This document shows, piece after piece, positions 43,166 through 52,379 of a stretch of 64,000 bases of DNA. Under the pieces are notes generated by a model. It did no database searches. It was not told where the DNA came from and saw nothing but the letters and a program-made list of their open reading frames with translations. The translations under genes and the position numbers were made by a program. Every line of letters begins with the position of its first letter. Positions within the stretch are counted from its first letter, which is position 1. The stretch covers positions 3,906,001 to 3,970,000 of the forward strand of contig CAWHXF010000027.1 in NCBI GenBank assembly GCA_963833195.1, written 5' to 3'. This DNA comes from Granulosicoccus sp963833195. Lineage in GTDB: Bacteria; Pseudomonadota; Gammaproteobacteria; Granulosicoccales; Granulosicoccaceae.

Positions 43166-44271
43166 GCGCCTCGGCCATGAACGGTGCTTCCCGAACGCCC
43201 GAGCGCGGCTTCTCGCTCGTCGAGCTCATGATCGCCATGGTGCTCGGGCTGCTGGTGATCGGCGGCACCGTGACGGTGTTCGGCGGCGCATCGCGCAGCG
43301 CACGGCTCAACGAGGCGCTGTCCACGCTGCAGGCGAACGCGCGCTTCGCGCTCGACAGCGTCACCGCGGACCTGCGCATGGCGGGCTTTCGCGGCTGCGC
43401 CGATCCGAGCCGCGCCGCCCTGCTCGTCGGGGCCGCGAATCCCCCCACGACCAACCTCGAGGCCACGGCCGTGTCGGGCTGGCTCGTCGGCGCGTCCGGC
43501 TGGACGCCCGCCGCGCCCGCGGGCTACACGCCGCCCGCCGCCGGCGAGGCGGGGGCGCCCGTGCCCGGCACGCACGCGCTGCGCCTGCAGTACGCCGCGC
43601 TGCCGGGTTATCCGCTGGCGAGCTCGATGTCCGGGCCCGCCGACGACCTGTCCGTGACGGGCACCGTGAACGATCTGCGCGAGAACGACTTCGCCGTCGT
43701 CGCCAACTGCAACGCCGCGGAGCTCTTCGCGGTCGGGAACCTCACGCGGGGAAGCGGAACCGCGACGCTCGAGCCCGCGGCGCAGTTGTCCCAGGCCTGG
43801 CACGCGGCCGCCGAGCCCAGCGCCACCAGCGTGGTGATGCCGTTCGTCGATGCGCTGTACTACGTGGGCGACACGGGGCGCACGAACGCGACCGGGGACG
43901 CGATCCGTGCGCTCTACCTGCAGGGCTTTCCGCACGACGTCGCACCGCTGGAGCTCGTCGAGGGCGTGGAGCAGATGCGTCTGGAATTCGGCGTGGAGAT
44001 GGGCGCCGGCCTCGCCTTCCTGCAGCCCGACGCCCCGGGGCTGGTCCAGGCCGATGTGCGCCTGGTCCGCCTCGGCCTGCTGATGGCATCGCCGGAACGC
44101 TTCCCCGAGCAGGGCTCGGGCTCGGCCGTCCGGCTCGCGGGTCAGCCCGTGTTGCCGGCCGCCGCCGGGCTGCCTGCCGGTGCGATCACCTATCCGGCCG
44201 ACTCGCGATTGCGCATGGCCTTCGATACCACCGTCGCCGTGCGCAACCGCGCCGTGCAGGAGAGCCCGTGA
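43162..44271 (+). CDS. pilW: Minor pilin PilW
   Basis: 369-residue minor pilin. Processing site ERG/FSLVELMIAMVLGLLVIGG with Glu5, followed by the PilW pattern (LQANARFALDSVTADLRMAGFRGC). Extended loops around residues 85-150. ATG at 43162 overlaps the pilV stop (ATGA). Confidence 0.92.
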   Translation: MSASAMNGASRTPERGFSLVELMIAMVLGLLVIGGTVTVFGGASRSARLNEALSTLQANARFALDSVTADLRMAGFRGCADPSRAALLVGAANPPTTNLEATAVSGWLVGASGWTPAAPAGYTPPAAGEAGAPVPGTHALRLQYAALPGYPLASSMSGPADDLSVTGTVNDLRENDFAVVANCNAAELFAVGNLTRGSGTATLEPAAQLSQAWHAAAEPSATSVVMPFVDALYYVGDTGRTNATGDAIRALYLQGFPHDVAPLELVEGVEQMRLEFGVEMGAGLAFLQPDAPGLVQADVRLVRLGLLMASPERFPEQGSGSAVRLAGQPVLPAAAGLPAGAITYPADSRLRMAFDTTVAVRNRAVQESP

Positions 44272-44774
44272 ACGCGCGCACGAACCGCGGAGACCGGATC
44301 GAGCGCATCGGCGGGAACCGCCCGCCGGCGAAGCAGTCGGGGGCGGCGCTCGTGGTCGCCCTGGTGCTGGTGCTGGTGAGCACGGTACTCGGCGTGACGG
44401 CCATGCGCTCGAGCGGCGTGGAGCTGCAGCTCGTCGCGAACGATCGGTATCGCGAGACGACGTTCCGCGTGGCGGAGGCGGCCGCGGACCGCCTGCCGAC
44501 GATCGCCAACATCACGAGCCTGATCAACGGCACGGCGGGTTACATCGAATCCAGCGCCACCGTCGACACCGCGATCGACGTCAGCGCACGACTCACCGAC
44601 AGCGGCGCGGCCAACGCGCGCGGCTTCTCGCTCGGCGAGGACCGACCGGGCTTCGAGATGATGAAGCTCACCGCGCGCGCGGAGGCGAGCATCGAGGGCG
44701 TGGCCGCACGCCGGGCGGTGGTGCTCGGGAGCGAACGACTGATCCCTTCGCGCCAGCGTGAGACGACGCCTTGA
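44268..44774 (+). CDS. pilX: Minor pilin assembly protein PilX
   Basis: 168-residue PilX-type protein. It begins with a basic leader and the hydrophobic segment SGAALVVALVLVLVSTVLGV, and lacks Glu5, as is usual for PilX/PilX_N proteins. RETTFRVAEAA matches the family. The GTG at 44268 overlaps the pilW stop by four bases. It works with PilY1 in pilus tip assembly. Confidence 0.88.
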   Translation: MNARTNRGDRIERIGGNRPPAKQSGAALVVALVLVLVSTVLGVTAMRSSGVELQLVANDRYRETTFRVAEAAADRLPTIANITSLINGTAGYIESSATVDTAIDVSARLTDSGAANARGFSLGEDRPGFEMMKLTARAEASIEGVAARRAVVLGSERLIPSRQRETTP

Positions 44775-44839
44775 ACCGCAGGACGCGCGACCCGCGCGAG
44801 ATACGCCGACCGATCCCCCTCACACGCGGAGCGCTACGC

Positions 44840-47800
44840 ATGCCGACGATCCAGACCCTGCCCGCCGCGTTCGCCCTGACTCTGGTGGCGCTCGTCGCCG
44901 GCACGGCCGGCGCGGACGACACCGAGGTGTTCTTCTCGCGCGGCGGCGACGACGCCGCCAACCGCGCGAACCTGCTGTTCATGTTCGATACCTCCGGCTC
45001 CATGGCCTGGTTCGACGGCGGCACCGAGTCGCGCATGGCCAGGCTGAAGAAGGCCATGATCGACGTGGTAGAGAGCACCGAGGGCGTCAACATCGGCATC
45101 GGCGCGTTCAACGGCAGCGAGCAGGGCGGCAGCATCCTGTATCCCGCCACGAACATCGACGCCGACGCGTGCCCGGACGCCGCGTGCGACTCGATCAAGG
45201 TGCTGTCCACGATCAGGGAGGGGCTGGACGACGCGCAGGAGCTGAAGGACCAGGACGGCACGGTCCTCACCGAGTTCCGCTACCGGCCGCCGGCCGACGA
45301 CGACGGCAACTCGCCGCCCGAGATCTCCGTGCTCGGTCTGTCCCAGTCCATGGGGCTCGGAGGCGTTCCCCCCACCGATATCGTGACGGGGCTGCGCTTC
45401 ACGGACGTCAACGTGCCGCGCGGCGCGACGATCACGCACGCCTCCGTCACGTTCACCAACGTGGCGACCCTCTGGGGAGCGGCGAGCGCGACCTTCAGCG
45501 CGCACCGGGTCGACGACGCGCCGCAGTTCGACACGAGCGTGCCCGGCAACATCTCGAGCCGCCAGCTCGCACCGCCGCCTCGGCCACGTGGTCCGCCGTG
45601 CCCGACTGGCTCCAGATCGGTGCGCCCTTCCAGAGCACCGACATCAAGAACGTGGTGCAGGAAATCACCGACCGCAGCGGCTGGTGCGGCGGCAACGCCC
45701 TCGCCGTGATCATCGAGGGTACCGGCCTGCGCGCCGCGGCGTCCTACGAGAACGACCCGTGGCTCGCCCCCGTGCTCGAGGTCACCTACGACCCCTCGAC
45801 GGTGAACTTCAACGACACCTGCTTCCGCGCGAAGACCGTGAGTCGCGTGGCGAGCTCGGCCGACGACGTGCGCGCGCACGCCGGCGGCGTCGCCGAGGCC
45901 GAGGCCGTGCTGTCGACCGCACCGGACGGCGGGCTCGGCACCCTCGGCCTGCGGTTCGAGGACATCGACGTGCCGCAGGGCGCGAGCGTCACGGACGCAC
46001 GCCTCGAGCTGCGCTCGGCCGGGCCGCTCGATCCCGACGCGCCGGATTCAGACATCTCCATGCGCGTGGCCATCGAGCCCGCCGACACGGCCGCCCGGTT
46101 CGACCTCTCGGACGCCTCCGACGTGACGGGACGCACCGCGTCGGAGCCGTCGGTGCTCTGGCCGGGCGTGCCCGACGCGGCCGCCGGCGAGCTCGTCGAA
46201 TCGCCGAACATCGCCTCGCTCGTCGGCGGCGTCGTGGGGCGCCCGGGCTGGTCCAAGGGCAACGCCGTGGCGCTGACCGTCGCGGCCAACACGGCAAGCG
46301 ACCGCCGCCGCTTCCATTCCATCGACGGCGACCCCGGTGCGGCGCCGAGGCTCGTCATCACCTACCGCGTGCAGGGCGCGCAGCTCGACGGCACGAAGAA
46401 GACGCTGCGCACCGTGCGCCAGGATCTCGTGGACACCATGCGCCGGCTGCCCGCCATCGGCGGCACGCCGCTGGTGGACGCCTACTACGAGGCGGCGAAC
46501 TACATGCTGGGCCGCGAGGTCGACTTCGGCAGGCAGCGGGACCGCGGACCCGGTCCGAACGGCTATGGCGCGCGCATCTACCGGACGTCCATAGGGACGT
46601 CGTGGACGGGCGGCACGCTGAAATTGCCGACGGGATGCACCGTGCACGATCTGGGTGCGGGGCCGTGCCGCGATGCGGTGATCGAGGGCGATCCGGTCTA
46701 CACCGCGCCGAGCGCCGCCGGCAGCTGCCAGTCGAACCAGATCGTGCTGCTCTCCGACGGCGAGCCCACCAAGGCCAACGCGAAGGATCGGATCCGGTCG
46801 CTGACCGGCGAGCCGGACTGCGCCGTGCGGGCCGACGCCGAGGAGCAGTGCGGCATCGAGCTGTCCAGCTGGCTCTACCGGACCGATCACGACGAGCTGC
46901 GCACCGGCGAGCAGAACCTCGTCACGCATACCGTGGGCTTCAACATCTCGACGCCCTTCCTGGCCGACGTCGCCGCCGCCGGCGGGGGCCGCTACGAGAC
47001 CGCCGCCTCGGCGCGCGAGCTCGCCGACGCCTTCAGAAACATCGTGACCGAGGCGGCGGACCTGAACACGACCATCGTGGCGCCGTCCGCCACCGTGAGT
47101 CGCAGCAACCGGCTCGCGAACAGCAACGACCTGTACTTCGCGCTCTTCAAGCCGTCCACGAGCGCGAAGTGGGACGGCAACCTGAAGAAGTACAAGCTCG
47201 CGAAGGTGGGCGACGAGGTGCGCGTCGTGGACACGCGCTCGCTCCCCGCGATCGACGCGGTCACCGAGGAGTTCGACCCTGCAGCCAAGAGCTTCTGGTC
47301 CGACACGGCCGACGGCGCCGAGGTCGCGCGCGGCGGTGCGGCGGGCGAGCTCACGACGGCGCGCGCGATCCGCACCTGGAACGCCGCCGGGGACAACCTG
47401 GAGCTGCACGAGGACACCGCCGCCATCACCGACGCCATGCTGGGTCTCGACGGCACCGACCCGGCGCAGCGGATCGCCTTGCTGCAGTGGGCGCGCGGCA
47501 TCGACGTCGACGACGCCGACGGCGATGGTGCGAAGGACGACGCGCGCGCCGAGCTCGGCGATCCGCTGCACTCGACGCCCTACCTGCTCGCCTACGACCC
47601 GGCGGTGTCGGACGTCGGCTCGCTCGTGTTCATCGGCACCAACGAGGGCTACCTGCACGCCATCGATGCCGACGACGACGCCGGGACCGAGAAGTTCGCG
47701 TTCGTGCCGCCGAAGCTGCTGGCCAACCTGAAGGCCTTCCGCGGCCGGGGCGCGGGCATCGACCGGCCCTACGGTCTGGACGGCACCATCAGCGCCTGGC

Positions 47801-49032
47801 ACGACGACACCGACGGCGATCTCGTCGTCGATGCCGACGAGAGCGCGTACCTCTACGTCGGCATGCGCCGGGGCGGGCGCGACTACTACGCCTTCGACGT
47901 CAGCGACCCCGAGCAGCCGTCGCTCGCGTGGACGATCGAGGGCGGCACGGGCGACTTCGCCGAGCTCGGCCAGACCTGGTCCCGGCCCGTGAAGACGCGG
48001 GTGCGCGTGAACGGCACGGTGCGGGACGTGCTGATCCTGGGCGCGGGCTACGACGAGGCGCACGACACCAAGCAGGTGCGGGACGAGTTCGATACCGTCG
48101 GCCGGGGCATCTACGTCGTCGATGCCGCGACCGGCGCGCGCATCGCGCTGCTGTCGAAGCCAGCCTTCTCGGACCTGGATCACGCGATGCCCGCGACGCC
48201 GCGCGTCATCGACATCGATCTCGACGGCCTGGCCGACCGCATCTACGTCGGCGACATGGGAGCACAGCTCTGGCGCTTCGACATCGACAACGCCAGCACC
48301 GCCGCGAGCTTCGCCGATGCCGTGAAGGGCGCGGTGGTGGCCGACTTCGGCTCGGTCGGCACGCGCGCGAACCGGCGCTTCTACGACGAGCCGGACGTGG
48401 CACTGCTGCGCGACGGCGACGGGCGCGAGTTCCTGTCGGTCGCCATCGGCTCCGGCTGGCGCGCGCATCCGCTGGACGACGTGGTGGAGGACCGCTTCTA
48501 CGTCGTGCGCGACTACGCCGTGTACGACGCGCCGCGCGACGAGGACGGCGTCATCACGTACCCGGCGGCGCTCACCGAGTCGAGCCTGTTCGACGCGACC
48601 GCCGCGAGCGCGCGCAGCGACGACACCGGCAAGGCGATGCGCGGGTTCTACGTCGGCCTCGGCGACGACGGCGAGAAGGTGCTCGGTACCGCGGCGACGG
48701 TGAACGGCCAGATCCTGTTCACCTCCTACCTGCCGGCCTCGGTGGACGCGGCAGATGCGTGCGGGGTCGCCGTCGGCGGCGGCAGGCTGTGGGCGCTCGA
48801 CGCGCTGACGGGCGATGCGGTCGTCGATCTCGACGGGGACGGTTTGCTCGAGGCGATCGACGACCGGGCGGTGATGCTGAAGGCGCAAGGCATTCCGGCG
48901 CCGGTGGCGGCCATGATTCCGGAGGCGTCCCAGGACGCGCCGGTGGTGCTGGTCGGCTTCGAGCAGCCCGTCGGCGGGCTGGACTTCGGCGCGCTGTTCC
49001 GACGCACCTTCTGGGCCGAGACGAGCGACTGA
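44840..49032 (+). CDS. pilY1: PilY1 tip adhesin (frameshifted in this sequence)
   Basis: About 1,395 residues when the frames are joined. A signal peptide (MPTIQTLPAAFALTLVALVAG) starts at the ATG 44840, eight bases after GGAG; a TTG at 44771 overlapping pilX is the alternative. The vWA domain (MIDAS DTSGSM) is split: two tandem beta-sandwich modules (about 45293-45790 and 45950-46371) lie between its first part and the later GGTPLVDAYYEAANY and VLLSDGEP. The C-terminal beta-propeller contains a calcium-binding loop DADGDGAKDD near 47515. The reading frame shifts by one base near 45574: adding one base after CTCGC restores SRQLATAASATW. The encoded protein is otherwise intact, so a sequencing error or recent mutation is likely. 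Confidence 0.9.
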
Positions 49033-49046
49033 ACCCGCGCGCCCGC

Positions 49047-49066
49047 GCGCCGGCCCGTACCGGCGC
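49047..49066 (+). terminator. Hairpin downstream of pilY1
   Basis: GCGCCGG (49047-49053) and CCGGCGC (49060-49066) form a seven-pair perfect stem with a six-base loop, 15 bases after the pilY1 stop. No U-run. Confidence 0.35.
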
Positions 49067-49073
49067 CGGGCGC

Positions 49074-49083
49074 GTTACGTAAC
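49074..49083. promoter_or_regulatory. Perfect palindrome GTTACGTAAC before the ATPase gene
   Basis: A ten-base perfect palindrome with an AT-containing core, in a very GC-rich gap 79 bases before the ATG at 49162. It could be an operator for the ATPase-HDOD genes; no known regulator is suggested. Confidence 0.3.
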
Positions 49084-49161
49084 CCCGCACGCGCGCCCGC
49101 ACGGTTCAGGCGGCGCGCGCGCAGTCGTCAAGGTAGGGGTCACCACCGGTTCCCCGCACCC

Positions 49162-51126
49162 ATGTCCGTCAGCCCCGTTCCGTCCGACGAGCCGCCTGCC
49201 GCGAGTGGCGAGAGATCCGTTGCAGGCGCCGGCGGGCGGGTGGAGGACGACCCGATCTCCGTGCGCCGCTCGCTCGCGACCGCGCTGCTCAGGGCGGGGA
49301 CCGTGGAACCCGAGGCGCTGTCACGCGCCGAGCGCCTGCTCGCGAAGCTCGATGGAGACGGCACGCTCCTGAAGGTGCTGTCGAGCACCAGCGGCCTGAC
49401 GCGCGAGGCCTTGCTCGACGCGGTGCGCACGCAGCGTCCGGACTTGCCGATCGGCGCGCTGCTCGTGCAGCTCGGACTGGTCGACCCCGGGCACCTGCGC
49501 CAGGTGCTGCAACTGCAGGCCAAGGGCGGGCACCAGCAGCGCATCGGGGAGCTGCTCGTCGCGAAGCGCGTGCTGCGCGAGACCGAGCTCACGAGCGCGC
49601 TGGCCAGCCAGCTCGGCTACGAGAGCGAGGAGCCGGACATCGGGACGTGCGACGCCGCGCTGCTGGCGAACGTGCCGCTGAAGACGCTGCAACGCTTCGG
49701 CTTCCTGCCGCTGCGGCGCGAGGACGAGAACCGCGTCGTGGTCGCCTTCGTCGATCCGACGGACCAGAACGCGCGCACCGAGGCCGCGCGTACGGTGAGC
49801 GCCGTCATCCGTCCCGTCATGACCTCGAACGTCACGCTGGTGCAGGCGCTGGCGGCCATCGCGCGGCGGCGCGGACGCGGCGGGGACGCGGCCAACGACG
49901 AGCTCGGCGCGCCGAACGCCCTGGTGGCGCGCATGCTGACCGAGGCCATCGCCGCCGGCGCCAGCGACGTGCACGTGGAGCCGCTCAAGGACCGCGTGCG
50001 GGTGCGGGTGCGCGTCGACGGCACCCTCACGGATCTGCTGGAATTCCCCTCGAGCATGCTGGATGCGCTGGTGTCGCGGCTGAAGATCATGGCCGAGGCG
50101 GACATCGCCGAGCGGCGCCGTCACCAGGACGGCCACATCGAGTTCGAGCACCCGTCCACCGGGGCGCTCACCGACCTGCGCGCATCGTTCTACGTGACGG
50201 TGCACGGCGAATGCGTGGTGCTGCGGGTGCTCAACCAGGCCAACCGCATCATCGAGCTCGACGAGATCGGGATGTCGCCCGGCGTGCTGCGTCATTTCCG
50301 CAGCGAGGCGCTCGAGTCGCCGAGCGGCGTCGTCATCGTGACCGGGCCCACGGGCTCGGGCAAGACGTCCACGCTGTACAGCTGCGTGCACCAGCTGAAC
50401 GACGATCGCACCAGCATCGTCACGGTCGAGGATCCGGTCGAGTACCGGCTCGACGGCATCTCGCAGTGCAGCGTCAACCCCAAGATCGGGCGCACCTTCG
50501 ACGAGTCGCTGCGCCACGTCGTGCGCCAGGACCCGGACGTCATCGTGATCGGCGAGATACGCGACGCAGCCTCCGCCGAGAACGCCATCCAGGCCGCGCT
50601 GACGGGGCACAAGGTGCTCACCACGTTCCACACCGAGGACGCGGTGGGAGCGCTGCTGCGACTCGTGAACATGGACATCGAGTCGTTCCTGATCGCCTCC
50701 ACCGTGTCGTGCGTGATCGCCCAGCGCCTCGTGCGACGCGTGTGCGACGACTGCGCGCTCGACATGGAGCCCGACCCGGCCGATATCCGGGGCGTCGGCT
50801 GGAAGCTCGAACAGGCCGCGGGCGGTCGCTTCCGCAGCGGCGTCGGCTGCGAGCGTTGCCATTTCACGGGCTATCGGGGGCGCATGGGCGTGTTCGAGGC
50901 GCTCGTCATGAACGAGCCCGTGCGCGAAGCGGTCCTGGAGCGGCGCACGTCGACGCAGCTGCGCCGCATCAGCCTGGAGACCGCGGGTCTCGTGACGCTG
51001 CTGGAGGACGGGCTCGTCAAGGCGGCGCGCGGCGAGACCACGCTCGCCGAGGTGCGGCGCACGCTGCCGCGGCTCCACCCGCCCAGGCCCCTGCAGGAGA
51101 TCCGTCGGCTGTCCGGGCTGCGTTGA
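49162..51126 (+). CDS. PilB/GspE-family secretion or pilus-extension ATPase
   Basis: 654-residue hexameric traffic ATPase. An N-terminal MshEN/GspE N domain (residues about 75-200) is followed by the core with Walker A GPTGSGKTS near residue 397, the Asp box TVEDPVEYR, Walker B VIGEIRD, the His box TFHTEDA, and a four-Cys zinc motif (VCDDC ... CERC) before GYRGRMGVFEAL. These mark assembly ATPases rather than PilT. ATG at 49162. No PilC/PilQ genes are adjacent, so whether it drives pilus extension or another system is not decided. Confidence 0.9.
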   Translation: MSVSPVPSDEPPAASGERSVAGAGGRVEDDPISVRRSLATALLRAGTVEPEALSRAERLLAKLDGDGTLLKVLSSTSGLTREALLDAVRTQRPDLPIGALLVQLGLVDPGHLRQVLQLQAKGGHQQRIGELLVAKRVLRETELTSALASQLGYESEEPDIGTCDAALLANVPLKTLQRFGFLPLRREDENRVVVAFVDPTDQNARTEAARTVSAVIRPVMTSNVTLVQALAAIARRRGRGGDAANDELGAPNALVARMLTEAIAAGASDVHVEPLKDRVRVRVRVDGTLTDLLEFPSSMLDALVSRLKIMAEADIAERRRHQDGHIEFEHPSTGALTDLRASFYVTVHGECVVLRVLNQANRIIELDEIGMSPGVLRHFRSEALESPSGVVIVTGPTGSGKTSTLYSCVHQLNDDRTSIVTVEDPVEYRLDGISQCSVNPKIGRTFDESLRHVVRQDPDVIVIGEIRDAASAENAIQAALTGHKVLTTFHTEDAVGALLRLVNMDIESFLIASTVSCVIAQRLVRRVCDDCALDMEPDPADIRGVGWKLEQAAGGRFRSGVGCERCHFTGYRGRMGVFEALVMNEPVREAVLERRTSTQLRRISLETAGLVTLLEDGLVKAARGETTLAEVRRTLPRLHPPRPLQEIRRLSGLR

Positions 51127-51178
51127 ACCGGCCCCGAACCGGCCCCGAACCGGCCCCGAACCGGCCCCGAACCGGCCC
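51125..51178 (+). repeat. 11-bp tandem repeat after the ATPase gene
   Basis: GAACCGGCCCC is repeated four times exactly (51125-51168) plus a ten-base partial copy. The ATPase stop codon (TGA at 51124-51126) is the boundary. The unit is not a multiple of three, in contrast to the in-gene repeats of this window. It lies in the leader of the HDOD gene. Confidence 0.9.
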
Positions 51179-51232
51179 AGTGCCGATCCCGATCCGATCC
51201 GTATCCGATCATTCAAGAAGCAGGTTTGCGTC

Positions 51233-52102
51233 ATGCAGAACAACGTCAGGCAGAACACCCAACGCTCCCTCGTCAACGTCATCGAGGAGAAGCTCGAGGC
51301 GGGCGAGGTGGAGCTGCCCGTCTTCGACAACGTCGCGCTCGAGGTGCATCGCGCCGCGCGCGAGGGCTCGCTCGACGCCGACGGACTGTGCCGCATCCTG
51401 GAGCGGGACGCGACCCTGGTCTCCGAGGTGCTGCGCATGAGCAACTCCAGCTTCTTCTCGGGCCTGGCCGAGGTGCGCGACCTGCGCCAGGCCACGGTGC
51501 GGCTCGGCACGAAGCAGATCGCCTCGATCGTGATGTCGGTGAGCCAGAAACGGCTGTACAGCGCATCGAAGGGACCGTTTCGCGCACGGCTGCTGCGATT
51601 GTCCCAGCACTCGTCCGCCGTCGCGCTCGGGGCGCGCTGGATCGCGTTGCAGGCGGGCTACCGGTCGCACGCCGACGATGCCTTCGTGGCGGGGGTGCTG
51701 CACGACGTGGGCAAGCTGTCCTTGCTGCGCATCATCGAGGCCATCGCGGCCGAGGGCGAGGTACGCCTCACCGGCGAGCTGGTCGAGACCGCCCTGGACC
51801 GGCTGTGCTGCTCGCACGGTGCGCGCCTGCTCGAGCTATGGAACGTGCCCGAGCTGTACCGCGACGTGGCCCTGCACATGGACGATCCCGAGCTGCCCGA
51901 GGGCGCGCTGGTGCTCTCGATGGTGCGCCTCGCGGATCGCGCGTGCGCGCTGGAGGGGCTGAGCGATCGGCCCGATCCGACGCTCGTGCTGGATGCGCTG
52001 CCCGAGACGCGCGGCCTCGGGCTCAGCGACATCGACGTGGCCGAGCTCAGGCTGCTGATCGAGGACGCGAAGGGCGGCGGGGCGACGAAGAGAGCGGCGT
52101 GA
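51233..52102 (+). CDS. HDOD-domain protein
   Basis: 289-residue cytoplasmic protein dominated by an HDOD domain (about residues 25-225), a catalytically inactive relative of HD phosphohydrolases. Landmarks are LPVFDNVALEVHRA, ILERDATLVSEVLRMSNSSFF, RLGTKQIASIVMS and GVLHDVGKLSLLRI. Such proteins act in signalling and often affect motility and pili. It sits 106 bases after the ATPase gene, separated by a tandem repeat. ATG at 51233. Confidence 0.9.
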   Translation: MQNNVRQNTQRSLVNVIEEKLEAGEVELPVFDNVALEVHRAAREGSLDADGLCRILERDATLVSEVLRMSNSSFFSGLAEVRDLRQATVRLGTKQIASIVMSVSQKRLYSASKGPFRARLLRLSQHSSAVALGARWIALQAGYRSHADDAFVAGVLHDVGKLSLLRIIEAIAAEGEVRLTGELVETALDRLCCSHGARLLELWNVPELYRDVALHMDDPELPEGALVLSMVRLADRACALEGLSDRPDPTLVLDALPETRGLGLSDIDVAELRLLIEDAKGGGATKRAA

Positions 52103-52342
52103 GGCGCGCATCGAGCACCTGAGGTCCGCCACGGGGGCGCGCGGGGTGCGCTCCGGCGCGACGCCGGCATTCCGGCGCCACGCGGACGATGCCACCGAAT
52201 ACCGCGGCGAGATCGTCGCACGACGCCTCCCGGAACCCCGTCGGGCGAGCCCCGGGCCGGCCCCTGTGCGACCGGCCGACCTTGCGCCGCCCGCCATCGT
52301 CCCTGTGCCGGCGGCGCCCTCGGTGCGCGCGCATCTCGCCCC

Positions 52343-52348
52343 TATAAT
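52343..52348 (+). promoter_or_regulatory. Consensus -10 box of the lpd-sucCD operon
   Basis: TATAAT at 52343-52348 is a perfect -10 element, rare in this base composition, 31 bases before the lpd ATG at 52380. The -35 position (around 52320) is only weakly consensus-like, which may point to an activator. Confidence 0.55.
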
Positions 52349-52379
52349 GGCGATCCGTTCCCTTGCGCGCAGACGACCG

